Position numbers and translations under genes: made by a program. DNA of 64,000 bases from a bacterium. Its GTDB lineage: Bacteria > Vulcanimicrobiota > Vulcanimicrobiia > Vulcanimicrobiales > Vulcanimicrobiaceae. The stretch lies in contig JAJYCL010000003.1 in NCBI GenBank assembly GCA_021778415.1, positions 62,001 to 126,000 on the forward strand, read 5' to 3'. Shown one piece after another: positions 33,974 through 43,479 of the stretch; the stretch's first letter is position 1, and every line of letters begins with the position of its first letter. A model generated the notes under the pieces. That model saw nothing but the letters and a program-made list of their open reading frames with translations, was not told the DNA's origin and did no database searches.

Positions 33974-34090
33974 CTTATCCTGAAACCGCGGGGTCACTTC
34001 AGTATCTTTTTTGTTCGACTATTTAGGTTTTGCCGTTACTTGAGGAAATTCGCGGATTGGCGTAGCCCGTTACGTGCATTGTATTATGCG

Positions 34091-35461
34091 GGATAGTGTC
34101 CCCACAAGTGGTGTATGAGCCGTGGCTCGGCGAGGTAGACGTTAGGCGGTCATTACCGCCGAAAGTCTTGGCGTCTGATTGTCGCTGACGGCCTCCATTC
34201 CTTCGAACTGCATGTATCGCCGGTACAGTTGCCACTCGTCATTCTGCTCAAGCAAGATAGCGCCGACGAGTCGGATGATCGCATTCTCGTTCGGAAATAT
34301 GCCAACGACATCGGTACGCCGCTTTATTTCGGCATTTAAGCGTTCGAGTGGATTTGTCGATGCAACCTGTCTACGATATGCTTTGGGAAAATCCATGAAC
34401 GCGAGAACGTCATATTCAGCGTCGTCCATAATTGCGGCGAGTTTTGAGAATTTTTCCCTCAGTTGGTCGGCGACGATGCGCCATTGCTTGTGGGCTGCAT
34501 CGGCGGTTTCTTGAGCGAAGACCGTAGTGATAAGTGCAAGAACCATTTGCCGTTGTCCCTTGCCGGCATAGGCAAGAGCATTACGCATGAAATGCACACG
34601 GCAGCGCTGCCATGTCGCCATAAAGACCTTGCTAATGGCAGATTTCAAGCCGACATGCGAATCGGAGATCAAGAGTTTTACGCCACGTAGGCCGCGATGG
34701 CTCAGGCTTCGTAGAAAGTCCGTCCAGAACGGCTCGGCTTCGCTCGGGCCAACGCGAAGCCCTAAGAGTTCGCGAGTTCCATCGGTATTCACACCTACGG
34801 CCAGTATTACCGAAACGGAAATAATACGACCGGATGAACGCACTTTCACATACGTCGCATCAATCCAAAGATACGGCCAATCGCCTTCCAATGGGCGGTT
34901 CAAAAACGCGTTGACTCGTTCATCGATCTCGGCACACAAGCGGGAAACTTGGCTCTTTGATATGCCGGTCATACCCATGGCTTTAACGAGTTCATCGACG
35001 GAGCGTGTCGAGAGGCCCTGACTATACGCCTCTTGAACGACCGCCGCTAGCGCCTTCTCGGCCGTACGACGTGGTTCAAGGAATGGCGGGAAATACGTGC
35101 CTTTGCGGAGTTTCGGAATTCGAAGATCGATAGATCCGGCACGCGTCTCCCAAAGGCGATCTCGTTATCCATTGCGGGAGTTTTCTCGTCCGCTTTCGCG
35201 GCTACCGCACGCTGCGCCGCAGCGGCCTTCGACATCATCATCCATCATACGCTGGGCGATAAATTGCAGCATCTCGCGCAGAAGATCGACTTCTGCGCCC
35301 TTTTCAACAAGCTCGGTTAATGCGATACTTGGGTTGGTCATCGTGGTTCCTTTCGAAAGGGTGTTTGCTTTTTCAAAAAAAACTTTCGCCAGAAGCCACG
35401 GTGACCGCTCTCTGTGCTACGAGGGCGGCCCGTTCATACACCACTACATGGGACACGATCC
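34091..35461 (-). mobile_element. IS256-family element with 28-bp imperfect inverted repeats
   Basis: The left end (34091-34118) GGATAGTGTCCC...GTGGTGTATGA is matched by the reverse of 35434-35461, GGATCGTGTCCC...GTGGTGTATGA; 23 of 28 positions agree. It carries one transposase gene on the minus strand. I see no clear flanking target duplication. Confidence 0.82.
34142..35341 (-). pseudogene. IS256-family transposase interrupted by one nonsense codon
   Basis: In one unbroken frame from ATG 35341 (MTNPSIALTELVEKGAEVD) the protein is 399 codons, the family length. The only defect is TAA at 35165-35167, where the motif RNG[11 protein letters not shown] normally has Tyr. Downstream are [55 protein letters not shown] and [15 protein letters not shown]. 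The catalytic residues look intact, so the copy was inactivated recently by one change. Confidence 0.88.
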
Positions 35462-35601
35462 GAGGATCAGCTTGCCCGCATCAAAACTCAAGGAAAACGT
35501 GGATCAAAGCTAATCCGGCGATTCACTAACAAAATGGGTCAGTTTTCGCCCGGCTTTAACAACGAGTTTGTGGGGTGGCCTCGGTTTCGTAGACACGGAG
35601 T

Positions 35602-36467
35602 TTATGCAGCCTGATTCTTTTCGAACTGCTCGGGGTTGACGTATCCGAGCGTCGAATTCGTCGCTTACGATTGTACCAGATCTCAATATATTCGAAAGTG
35701 ATCGCACGCGCCGATTCGCGCGTCTCGAAGATCGGATCGTCGAGTTCGCGTTTGAGAGTCGCGAAAAAACTTTCCGTCACCGCATTGTCCCAGCAGTTCC
35801 CTTTGCGGCTCATGCTGCAGACCATTCCATGACGATCGTAAAAACGCTGCACCGCGTCGCTTGCAAATTGCACGCCGCGATCGGAGTGGACGAGCACCGC
35901 ATGATCGATAGAGCGCAGCTCTGCTGCCGTTTGCAAAGCATCGAGCACCAGCCGCGATTCAAGCCGGTGACTCATCGACCAGCCTACGACTCGTCGTGAG
36001 TACAGATCGAGGACGACGGCGAGGTAAAGCCAGCCTTTGTGTGTGCGGAGGTACGTTATGTCGCTTGTCCATACGCGATTCGACGCTTGAATCTCAAAGG
36101 GAGCGAAGTGGCGGTCCAACAGATTCGCGGCGATCTGCTTCTGATGCTTGGAATCCGTCGTTACCTTGAACGCACGCGGTGTTTTGCCGCGAATTCCGGC
36201 TGCTCGCATAATTTTCGTTACCCGCCGGCGAGAAACGCGCTCACCAATGTCGCGCAAATCGCACACGATCGGACGACTGCCATAGCGCTTCTTGCTATCA
36301 GCATGAAAAGCGACGATCTGGAAACGCAAGGTACGATCGCGTTCGTCCCGCGCGCTCGCCGGGCGACGGCACCACGCGTAATACCCCGACATCGACACAT
36401 TTAGCGCACGGCACATCGAACGAACTCGCCACTTGCCGACGTGCCTTTGGATGCAATCAAATCTCAC
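35602..36467 (-). pseudogene. IS3 OrfB transposase with a late frameshift
   Basis: About 285 residues. HTH_21 (CRALNVSMSGYYAWCRRPAS) is followed by the DDE core: SDITYLRTHKGWLYLAVVLD, VHSDRGVQFAS, and RKGNCWDNAVTESFFATLK. Near the end WYNRKRR should continue HSTLGYVNPEQFEKNQAA; that text is present one base out of frame, ending at the stop at 35602-35604. A one-base deletion about 35664 therefore replaces the last 20 or so residues. The catalytic core is complete. Confidence 0.85.
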
Positions 36468-36760
36468 TTGGACTGCTTCGCGAACCAGATTGCCGTTTTT
36501 TTTAAAATGTCGCGCTCCTCAGTTACACCGGCGAGTTTCCGACGCAGCCGACGAAGCTCTTCATCCTGCGAAGTCAGGTTGCCGTTGCCACGAAACGCAT
36601 CCTTCGCTTCAGCCTTGAATTGTCGAACCCATCCGTACAAGAGGTTCGGCTCAAGACCAAGCGATCGTGCGACCTCAACGGGCGTCTCGCCGCCGTCTAC
36701 GACGCGACGTACCGCCTCGACCTTGTACTCACGCGGGAACTTCCGTCGTTGCTCTGCCAT
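36464..36760 (-). CDS. IS3-family OrfA with a slippery A-run before its stop
   Basis: 98 residues: helix-turn-helix (REYKVEAVRRVVDGGETPVE) and a leucine-zipper coiled coil ending ERDILKKTAIWFAKQSK. Eight consecutive A residues lie in the KK codons. A -1 slip there leads into a frame that continues as NGNLVREAVQ and on into OrfB, the usual IS3 programmed frameshift producing the OrfAB fusion. OrfB begins 4 bases before the OrfA stop. Confidence 0.85.
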   Translation of the reverse strand: MAEQRRKFPREYKVEAVRRVVDGGETPVEVARSLGLEPNLLYGWVRQFKAEAKDAFRGNGNLTSQDEELRRLRRKLAGVTEERDILKKTAIWFAKQSK

Positions 36761-36851
36761 GGGGCACCATTCTTTCCGACCTCCACTTGAGGCCTATCAT
36801 GGTGTCCACGAAACTGAGGCCAGGCCAGATGTCTATGACGGTATCTATGAG

Positions 36852-37283
36852 ATGTTGGCGTACATTCTCATGTACCTTTTGATGTTGGTGCTGGAGATAT
36901 TTGACGAGATGACGACCGTACGTGAGGGGTATTTTAACTGGCTACAAATCGTGTCGACTGGTTCATATGAGGCCATTTTTTCGGAAACGTCGAGCATGGT
37001 TAAAATCGTGAATGAGACGTATCAAGACGTGCTCAAATGCTTAAGCTGTGGTGGGAAATTGATTGTTGAGGAAGCCACCGCATTTCAGTTTCTCGCAAAT
37101 GAGGAAATTGTGTGCAAACGATGTGAAACACTTCAGGAATTCCCGTTGTTCTGGCTTACGTCGCAAGTGCATTTACGAGAGATAGATGCAAGTGGGATCA
37201 AGCCCCAAAACTTCTCCGAGACTCGCGACGATGAATCGACAAATGGAAACACAGGGGCGCCAATTAGCGGGCCATCGATTTAG
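36852..37283 (+). CDS. Zinc-ribbon-like protein, 5' end probably removed by IS3
   Basis: 143 residues from ATG 36852, but the same frame is open back to the IS end at 36822, so the original N-terminus is probably lost. There is a hydrophobic helix at the start (MLAYILMYLLMLVLEIF) and two Cys pairs, CLSC and CKRC (about 61-64 and 94-97), forming a plausible zinc ribbon. A Ser/Thr/Asn-rich tail follows. GC is lower than in neighbouring core genes. I do not recognise a family. Confidence 0.5.
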   Translation: MLAYILMYLLMLVLEIFDEMTTVREGYFNWLQIVSTGSYEAIFSETSSMVKIVNETYQDVLKCLSCGGKLIVEEATAFQFLANEEIVCKRCETLQEFPLFWLTSQVHLREIDASGIKPQNFSETRDDESTNGNTGAPISGPSI

Positions 37284-37406
37284 TCAGGCCTACTCACCAT
37301 GCTTTGCGTCACTCGCCATGTTCTCAGATCGTTTCAAATTCTTTCATCGATGAGTCTGCCCCGGCGAGAATGCTCAAGTTCAGGCACAGCCTCAGTTATC
37401 ATTTCG

Positions 37407-37889
37407 TCATTGGAACGAGGTACGCTGTCGCTCGCAATCGCAGAGCCACATAACCTGAGGTCGTGGTTTCCGTAAATCGATGCCCACGTTATAGCTTTCA
37501 ACGTCGTCGATAGACGACGGTATCGGGTGCCCCTTGCCGCACCGAATAAGGTCAATCCTACCCGCCTGAAATTGGGTGAGCACTCGAATCTGCTCATTCT
37601 TGCCTACCGGCAGAACGAGCACCCCTCGGAGGCATCGTTCTTCGCCAATTTTCGGAAACTGCAACCTGAACTCGCGGGCCTTTTCAATCATTGCCCCGTC
37701 ACAAGTCAGCAACGGGCATTCGTTTTCCCAGGCGAGCTGCAGGACATCCGTAAAGTCCTCATCGTCCTGGTGCTCACCATTGTACTCTGTCTGGGGTTTG
37801 CAAGTCGTGGCACTCATGAACGAGCGACCCAAGGCCCTGCCAACAGCGGCCCCATCGATATGCTTGTCCGTAACGACTTTGGGTTTCAT
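37407..37889 (-). CDS. PIN-like domain protein
   Basis: 160 residues. VVTDKHIDGAAVGRALGRSF near the N-terminus and DEDFTDVLQLAWENECPLLTC, quoted to DEDFTDVLQLAWENECPL, followed by CDGAMIEKAREF (Asp64), fit the order of acidic residues in PIN-type nucleases (an early Asp, a mid Glu/Asp, then a 'T-D' strand). The second half is beta-rich (LRGVLVLPVGKNEQIRVL) with a CDCE cluster near the end. No antitoxin gene is evident next to it. It lies just outside the tmRNA 3' end. A toxin or tRNA/mRNA nuclease role is inferred from fold only. Confidence 0.6.
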   Translation of the reverse strand: MKPKVVTDKHIDGAAVGRALGRSFMSATTCKPQTEYNGEHQDDEDFTDVLQLAWENECPLLTCDGAMIEKAREFRLQFPKIGEERCLRGVLVLPVGKNEQIRVLTQFQAGRIDLIRCGKGHPIPSSIDDVESYNVGIDLRKPRPQVMWLCDCERQRTSFQ

Positions 37890-37934
37890 CTGAAGCTATC
37901 TTACACGAATCCCAATAATACGGTCCAGAAAGCA

Positions 37935-37969
37935 CAGTATCCCAAAGATACACAATTTTTGGGATACTG
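37935..37969 (-). terminator. Hairpin terminator of the tmRNA gene
   Basis: On the minus strand, 8 bases past the CCA, a 12-bp perfect stem (CAGTATCCCAAA with TTTGGGATACTG) encloses an 11-base loop. The following TGCTTTCTGG is only weakly U-rich. Its position right after tmRNA suggests 3' end formation. Confidence 0.65.
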
Positions 37970-37977
37970 CGTGGAAA

Positions 37978-38329
37978 TGGTGGAGCTGTCGGGGAACTGC
38001 CCCCCGAGTCCGAAAAGCCTCGCCGACGCATTCTACAAGCTTAGTTTCGACTTTGACTTACTCGTACGGACGCCTCAAAACGCGGCTTACCGTTCGCAGC
38101 AGATTCTTTTTCTCGTGAGTTCGCCGAACCGCTCGACCCCACCAACCCGACTTCATTATAGGCTACGAGGTGGTTCGGGTGACCCCTCGCTGCCCATGGC
38201 TAGCTTAGTTTAAGCAGCCAGTGCGTACTGCGTGTTTGCAGTTGTTTGTTTGCGATCGTTTAAGGAGTGCTCGCAACTCCGCTTGCTAACGCCGGTCGCG
38301 GATCTCTCCGTCGAGCCTAATTCAGCCCC
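37978..38329 (-). ncRNA. ssrA: Transfer-messenger RNA
   Basis: 352 nt, one-piece tmRNA. The 5' end GGGGCTGAATTAGGCTCGAC pairs with the 3' CAGCTCC before ACCA; the seven-pair acceptor includes the G3-U70 pair that marks alanine charging. The tag frame starts at the resume codon GCA (38239-38237) and encodes ANTQYALAA then TAA (38212-38210), very like E. coli ANDENYALAA. The CCA is encoded. The T-loop, read as GGCAGTT inside CGGGG/CCCCG, is not the usual TTC type. It rescues stalled ribosomes and tags nascent chains. The IS-rich island lies immediately past its 3' end. Confidence 0.95.
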
Positions 38330-38342
38330 CCGACCACACTCA

Positions 38343-38373
38343 CTTATACCACACCTCCGCAAGCGAAGTTTCA
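38343..38373 (-). promoter_or_regulatory. Probable tmRNA promoter (extended -10)
   Basis: On the minus strand TGGTATAAG gives a TATAAG -10 box (38348-38343) with an upstream TGG extended element. A weak -35 (TGAAAC, 38373-38368) is 19 bases away. The -10 box lies 13 bases before the mature 5' end, consistent with a short 5' leader removed by RNase P. Confidence 0.5.
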
Positions 38374-38382
38374 GCCCAGACC

Positions 38383-40560
38383 CTAGGACCCGAGACTTTT
38401 CCGTTCGTCCCCGCCGAGGGCACCGTCGGTGTGAAAGCCGGAGACGGCACCGCGAATACGTTCAGCCTCGGTCTGCAAGGAGCCGGTCAGCGAGCGCAAC
38501 TCATCTGTTGATGCTGCAATCCGTTCACCGCGCTTGGCGACCGCACTGACATCGGCTGCCGTCGAGGTGACGGCCTGAGAACCCGCCTGCGAGGAGGATT
38601 CCAATTGCGTCGCCAGCACCGAAAGCGCACCGGCCATTTGCGCGTTTTCGGTAGTCAGCCGCTCCACGAGCAGGGTTGATTCTACCAGCGAATCCGTCGC
38701 CGATTTCTGCTCTTGTTGCGCGAGGACAACCGCATCGATGCGCTCGCGAACCGCGCTGACGTTATCGACAATCGCGGCTAAGGAATCGGCGACGAGGGAG
38801 GTCTTCTCCCGCCCCGATTCGACCGACGAGCTTCCCAAACGCGTGACATTCACGGCGCGATCCGTCTCGGTTTGCACGCTTTGAATCAGGGTGGCAATCT
38901 CTTTGGTTGCCGTTGCCGATGAATCGGCAAGTTTGCGAATTTCATCGGCAACAACGGCAAACCCACGACCGTGCTCGCCGGCTCGCGCCGCTTCAATTGC
39001 GGCGTTAAGCGCGAGAAGATTCGTCTGATCGGCGATTTCATCGATCTTTTGCGTGATAGCGCCGATCTCTTGGGAGCTCACCCGCAAAGATCCGATGACA
39101 TTGACGAGATCGGACATTACCGTTTGCGCATCTTGCGAGGTACGATCGGCCTGCAAAATCGCCGCAGTTGCCGAATCGGCACTTCTTCCGGCTTCACCCG
39201 CGATACGCATGACTTCACCGGCAGCTTCAATGGTCGCTTTTGCCGTTTGCGCTAACTGTTCGAGCCCGGCCGCGTTTGTTTGTGCGGCGCTCCCCAAGCG
39301 ATCCGCCGTGGTCCGCAATTGACCGGCCGTACTCGTGAGCTCACCGGCACCGGAAGCAACACGCGTCATTGCGTCGTCGAGTGTTGCCATCGCGTTTGCA
39401 GCGCTTGCAAGATCTCGCGCATTTGCCGACGCGTCGGTGGCAAATTCTCCCGTCCGCGAAGCCAACGCCTGCGACGAAGAATCAAGGACCCGAGCCGTCG
39501 CTTGCACATCGATGACGACGCTGCGAATGGTATCGAGCACGTTTTTAAAGGCGTGCGCGAGGACGTCGCGCGTCGACTGGGGCTCGATACGGACCGAAAG
39601 ATCACCGGCGGCAAGGCCTTCACCGGCTCCGGCGATTCGTGCGAAGGCCGCACTTGCGTCGCCGAACGCCGAAACCAATAATCCCGCTTCATGCGCGTAG
39701 CGCGGCTCGGAGCGCAATTCTTCGCTGCCGACCAAATCTCCGACGCGAAGGCGTTCCATAAGATCGACAACATGAAGAATGGGTCGCGCAATGCTGTGCG
39801 AGAGAATGCGGGCTGCCATGAGTGATGTTAAACCGGCGACTGCGACGGCGCAGAGCGTGTAGATGACCGCCAAGCGAGATCCCATCGCCACCGTCATCGT
39901 TTTCGCGCTGACTTCGGCGAAAAGATGTAAGGCGCCGCCGGCCATAGCAAAGATTGCGACCCCGGCAACAACGAGCATCGTCACAAAAAATCGGCGTCCG
40001 ATTTCGCCACGAGCATGCTGCGGAATCGGCGGATTTAGGCCGCGCTGGGCGCAAAACAGCGCGATTAATTGTGCGATGAGCCCTTCGGCCGCACTCGTAT
40101 TCAGAACGCAATCGAGCAACGCTCCCGTCGCAATTGCGGCGATCAATGCACCGATGTTGGGCGTGACTGGGACACCGCGAACGATATTCGAAACAATGAT
40201 CACGGCCGCACCGCCGAGTGCATAGGTCAAAATAAAGCTGAGTTGCACCTGTACGAAAAACGACCGTAATTTAGCGATTGCATCCTCCGTCGTCATCGCC
40301 ATTTCGTCCGCCGCGTCGCGGACTCGCCCGAGCGTTGCACGATCGAAGGCATGCGAAATCATCATCGTGACGGTTGCTAACACGACGGCGGCAACAACGA
40401 CCGAGATCAACTCGCGTTTGGTGAAATCGGCAAAGACGGCGGCAACGAGAATTGCCGAGGGAATCGACGCCAGCGACGTCAGCCTTAAACCATTTTGAAA
40501 GGCGGCGACCCGCGCGTTCCAACGCGCGGTAAAATCGCCGCCGGCAGAATCCCCTTGCAT
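38383..40560 (-). CDS. Methyl-accepting chemotaxis protein with multi-helix membrane domain
   Basis: 725 residues. The N-terminal part has six or so membrane helices (from about 28 to 255) in place of a periplasmic ligand domain. A HAMP-like region (about 260-330, [20 protein letters not shown]) precedes a long coiled-coil signalling domain whose hairpin tip reads [40 protein letters not shown] (quoted to [20 protein letters not shown]). It presumably senses a membrane or intracellular signal such as energy state or light. No cheA/cheW genes are nearby. Its 3' end is 54 bases from the tmRNA gene on the same strand. Confidence 0.9.
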   Translation of the reverse strand: MQGDSAGGDFTARWNARVAAFQNGLRLTSLASIPSAILVAAVFADFTKRELISVVVAAVVLATVTMMISHAFDRATLGRVRDAADEMAMTTEDAIAKLRSFFVQVQLSFILTYALGGAAVIIVSNIVRGVPVTPNIGALIAAIATGALLDCVLNTSAAEGLIAQLIALFCAQRGLNPPIPQHARGEIGRRFFVTMLVVAGVAIFAMAGGALHLFAEVSAKTMTVAMGSRLAVIYTLCAVAVAGLTSLMAARILSHSIARPILHVVDLMERLRVGDLVGSEELRSEPRYAHEAGLLVSAFGDASAAFARIAGAGEGLAAGDLSVRIEPQSTRDVLAHAFKNVLDTIRSVVIDVQATARVLDSSSQALASRTGEFATDASANARDLASAANAMATLDDAMTRVASGAGELTSTAGQLRTTADRLGSAAQTNAAGLEQLAQTAKATIEAAGEVMRIAGEAGRSADSATAAILQADRTSQDAQTVMSDLVNVIGSLRVSSQEIGAITQKIDEIADQTNLLALNAAIEAARAGEHGRGFAVVADEIRKLADSSATATKEIATLIQSVQTETDRAVNVTRLGSSSVESGREKTSLVADSLAAIVDNVSAVRERIDAVVLAQQEQKSATDSLVESTLLVERLTTENAQMAGALSVLATQLESSSQAGSQAVTSTAADVSAVAKRGERIAASTDELRSLTGSLQTEAERIRGAVSGFHTDGALGGDERKSLGS

Positions 40561-40561
40561 C

Positions 40562-40939
40562 CTAGCGCGAGGCGTTTGAAGAACTCGCGGGCGGAGCCAT
40601 CGATTCGGCGAGCACGGTGCTTACCACCATCATAATGATTGCGCCAATGAGATTAGCTTCCCACCCCGGGATACTCGAAGGCTCATGCAGATGAACGAGT
40701 TTTGCCGTTATCGCGAAGAGAATAAAGTTGATAACGACGGAAAACAATCCGTGCGTGAGCCAGGTAAGTGGCGCTGAGATCAGCCGCAAAATCGGGCCAA
40801 GCAAAGCATTGACGATACCGAAGACGAGCGCGGCAATAAGCGCACCGGTTATGCTGAGGTTATGATCGAACCCCGGAACGAATTTAGCGATGCAATAGAG
40901 CGCAATCGCATTGGCGAGAAATCCGACGATGAAATTCAT
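40562..40939 (-). CDS. Phage-holin-4-like small membrane protein
   Basis: 125 residues with four membrane helices. The pattern [20 protein letters not shown] followed by [20 protein letters not shown] matches the Phage_holin_4_2 family, which despite the name is common in bacterial chromosomes with an unknown membrane role. The gene ends one base before the chemoreceptor start region and is probably co-transcribed with it. A lysis function is not implied. Confidence 0.82.
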   Translation of the reverse strand: MNFIVGFLANAIALYCIAKFVPGFDHNLSITGALIAALVFGIVNALLGPILRLISAPLTWLTHGLFSVVINFILFAITAKLVHLHEPSSIPGWEANLIGAIIMMVVSTVLAESMAPPASSSNASR

Positions 40940-41001
40940 AGCGGTCCTCCTTTTGTGGTTCCGCCTTTGCGTTTCTCTCCTGGCTCCCCTCCAAAGGGGC
41001 C

Positions 41002-42852
41002 CTATCCGTCGGCCTCCAGCTCGTGCTTGATTTTCGCGGCAAGTTGCGGCGTGAACCCCTTGAGCGCCGCAATATCCTCGATGCTGGCCCGACGCACGGC
41101 TGCCGCCGTACCGAAGGCCTCGACCAATCGCTTACGGCGCGTTGGGCCAACGCCTTCAAGCGCATCGATGCGCGAGCGCAACATTGCTTTTGCCCGACGC
41201 TTGCGATGGTAGGTAATGGCGAAACGATGTGCTTCGTCACGAACGCGCATCACCAAATGCAACCCCGCCGATGCCGGTTTGAGAACGATCGGCTCGGATT
41301 CGCCCGGCAAATAGAGCCACTCATGCTCTTTTGCAAGCCCGGCAACCGGGATCCCGGCTAGACCAAGCTCATCGAGAACCTCGACAACAGCTTGCAACTG
41401 TCCCTTGCCGCCATCAATGAGCAGTAAATCCGGTCGTTTCGCAAACCGCTCTTTTTTGGCGGGGTCGGTTGCATTCGCAGTTTGCACGAGGTAGCGGAGA
41501 CGCCGACGTAACGTCTCTTGCATCATGGCAAAATCGTTTGGACCGCGGTCGTATTGAATTTTGAATTTCCGATACTCACTCCGTTTTGACCGACCATCCA
41601 CAAAGACGACCATGGACGAAACAGCGTTGGTTCCCTGAATATTCGAAATATCGTAACATTCGATGCGATGGGGCGGGCCGGGCAATTCCAATGCTTCGGC
41701 CAGTTCGGTCAACGCATTGGCATGGGCGGCCTCGCGTAATTCCTGATGCGAAAGGAAATCGTCGAGATTTTTTTGCGCATTTGTCTGCACGAGACGCAAA
41801 TATTCCGCGCGAGGACCGCGTTGCGCGTGCAGGATCCGCGCGCGCTGCCCCTTCATCTCCGAAAGCCATCGCTCCAATGGGCCTCGATCGGTCACTTCGC
41901 ACTGCAGCAAAATCTCTTTAGGAATCGCGCGCGCGCCGCTCTTGCGGGCGAGATAAAATTGTTTGAGCGCATCGGAGAGCACATCGGCATCACTTTGCGT
42001 CCCAACGCCTTCGAGTATAAAATGCTCTTGGCCGAGTAACGTCCCGTCGCGTACAAAAAATACTTCGACGCATGCTTGCCCCTGCGCACGTGCCAACGCG
42101 ATGAGATCCATATCCAATCGCGTCGCCCAAACGACTTTTTGCTTTTCCCCCATGCGACGCACGGCGACGATGCGATCCCGAACGCGTGCTGCCGTCTCAT
42201 AGGCCATGCTTTGGGCCGCCGCATTCATTTCCGCGTGCAAACGAGCCAACAACGGCTCTTGCTTGCCTTCGAGGAGGAGGACGACCTCATCGACGATAGC
42301 GTCGTATTCGGATTCGGATTGATAGCCGACGCACGGTGCCATGCACCGCTTAATGTGGTATTGCAAACACGGTCGCTTCCGTTTTCCGTCAATCGGTTCG
42401 CGACAGGTGCGCAACGGAAAGACGATACGCATTAATTCGATCAGTGATCGAAGCGCCTGAACGTTCGTATAGGGGCCGAAATATCGCGCGCCGTCATCTT
42501 TGACCGTGCGAGTGAATTGGACGCGCGGATACGGCTCGTTGGTGACCTTGAGATACGGGAAATGCGTATCGTCACGAAGGCGAACGTTATACGGCGGTTG
42601 ATGCTGGCGGATGAGATTGGCTTCGAGAATGAGCGCTTCGACTTCATTGGAGACAACGATGGTGTGCAAATCGACGACCCGCGCCACCATCGCAGCTGTC
42701 CTCGGATGATGATCCGCTCCGCGTTGAAAATACGAGCGCACGCGATTGCGCAGCGAAATAGCCTTACCGATGTAGAGCACGCTGCCGTCGGCTGCGAGCA
42801 TTTGATAGACACCCGGAGCATCGGGAAGCCGCGCAAGACGCTCCTCAAGCAT
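41002..42852 (-). CDS. uvrC: Excinuclease ABC subunit C
   Basis: 616 residues, the usual length. The GIY-YIG nuclease is at the N-terminus (DAPGVYQMLAADGSVLYIGK), the UVR coiled coil near 205-235, the RNase-H-like endonuclease near 380-540 (YDISNIQGTNAVSSMVVFVD and LLIDGGKGQLQAV) and the tandem helix-hairpin-helix at the C-terminus (GVGPTRRKRLVEAFG). With UvrA and UvrB it makes both incisions in nucleotide excision repair. All domains appear intact. Confidence 0.97.
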   Translation of the reverse strand: MLEERLARLPDAPGVYQMLAADGSVLYIGKAISLRNRVRSYFQRGADHHPRTAAMVARVVDLHTIVVSNEVEALILEANLIRQHQPPYNVRLRDDTHFPYLKVTNEPYPRVQFTRTVKDDGARYFGPYTNVQALRSLIELMRIVFPLRTCREPIDGKRKRPCLQYHIKRCMAPCVGYQSESEYDAIVDEVVLLLEGKQEPLLARLHAEMNAAAQSMAYETAARVRDRIVAVRRMGEKQKVVWATRLDMDLIALARAQGQACVEVFFVRDGTLLGQEHFILEGVGTQSDADVLSDALKQFYLARKSGARAIPKEILLQCEVTDRGPLERWLSEMKGQRARILHAQRGPRAEYLRLVQTNAQKNLDDFLSHQELREAAHANALTELAEALELPGPPHRIECYDISNIQGTNAVSSMVVFVDGRSKRSEYRKFKIQYDRGPNDFAMMQETLRRRLRYLVQTANATDPAKKERFAKRPDLLLIDGGKGQLQAVVEVLDELGLAGIPVAGLAKEHEWLYLPGESEPIVLKPASAGLHLVMRVRDEAHRFAITYHRKRRAKAMLRSRIDALEGVGPTRRKRLVEAFGTAAAVRRASIEDIAALKGFTPQLAAKIKHELEADG

Positions 42853-42858
42853 GGTGTC

Positions 42859-43479
42859 TTAGGTCGCGTTAGCCGTGCGCGAGCGAATCCAACGGACGAG
42901 CAAAAATGCAACCACGAGAATGGCTACGCAGATGATGATGAAGCGCGTACCGCTGTGCAAGAGCGCCGTGATGGCATGCGTGTGTTCGCCAAGCGCGTTG
43001 CCGGCAAAAATTAAGGCTCCACAGAATGCCAATGAACCTAGCGCATACCAAAAATAAAAGGGAACGAGGTGCATGCGAGCGATCCCGGCCGGAATCGAAA
43101 CGATGCCCCGAATCACCGGAATAAAACGGCAGATAAAAATCGCAAACGTTCCGAAGCGGTCGAAGAACGCGTCCACACGATCAAGCTGTGAATGATGGAA
43201 ACGCACGTATTTACCGAATCGCTCGACAAGTGGGCGACCACCGAAGCGGCCGATGGCATAGCCGACACTCCCTCCGAGCACCTCACCTACGACGGCAAAG
43301 AGAATGGTCAGCCACAGGTTGCTCAGGTGCCCCGAGGCCACCAAAGCTCCAGCAGTGGGCAAAACGACCTCCGAGCCGATCGGCGCTCCGATGTTGCCAA
43401 GGGCCATCACGAGAACCAAGCCGCCATAGCCGTAGTGATCGATCAGGCTCAATATCGCAACCTGAATTGAATGCATCAT
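42859..43479 (-). CDS. DedA family membrane protein
   Basis: 206 residues with about five membrane segments. The family signature GEVLGGSVGYAIGRFGG and the arginine motif FIPVIRGIVSIPAGIARM are present. DedA proteins act as membrane flippases or transporters, with roles in undecaprenyl phosphate recycling or proton-motive-force-dependent lipid movement in some species. It starts by overlapping the ClpN-domain gene (ATGA) and is followed by uvrC. Confidence 0.9.
   Translation of the reverse strand: MMHSIQVAILSLIDHYGYGGLVLVMALGNIGAPIGSEVVLPTAGALVASGHLSNLWLTILFAVVGEVLGGSVGYAIGRFGGRPLVERFGKYVRFHHSQLDRVDAFFDRFGTFAIFICRFIPVIRGIVSIPAGIARMHLVPFYFWYALGSLAFCGALIFAGNALGEHTHAITALLHSGTRFIIICVAILVVAFLLVRWIRSRTANAT

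Larger units (their letters stand above)
32749..34001 (+). mobile_element. IS3-family element with terminal repeats and 4-bp duplication
   Basis: The left end TGAAGTGACCCC (32749-32760) is matched in inverse orientation at 33990-34001. GTAT lies directly outside both ends (32745-32748 and 34002-34005), consistent with a target duplication. The element is about 1253 bp and carries OrfA and OrfB on the plus strand. Confidence 0.85.
35576..36822 (-). mobile_element. IS3-family element with 21-bp inverted repeats
   Basis: The left end at 35576 reads TGGCCTCGGTTTCGTAGACAC; its inverse partner ends at 36822 (TGGCCTCAGTTTCGTGGACAC on the minus strand), two differences in 21. The element is 1247 bp with OrfA and OrfB on the minus strand. 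It interrupts an older gene whose 3' part remains at 36852-37283. Confidence 0.87.

Noticed and set aside
37527-38213. Long plus-strand open frame across the PIN gene and tmRNA
   Set aside because: It is antisense to the PIN-like gene and the tmRNA, which have much stronger evidence.
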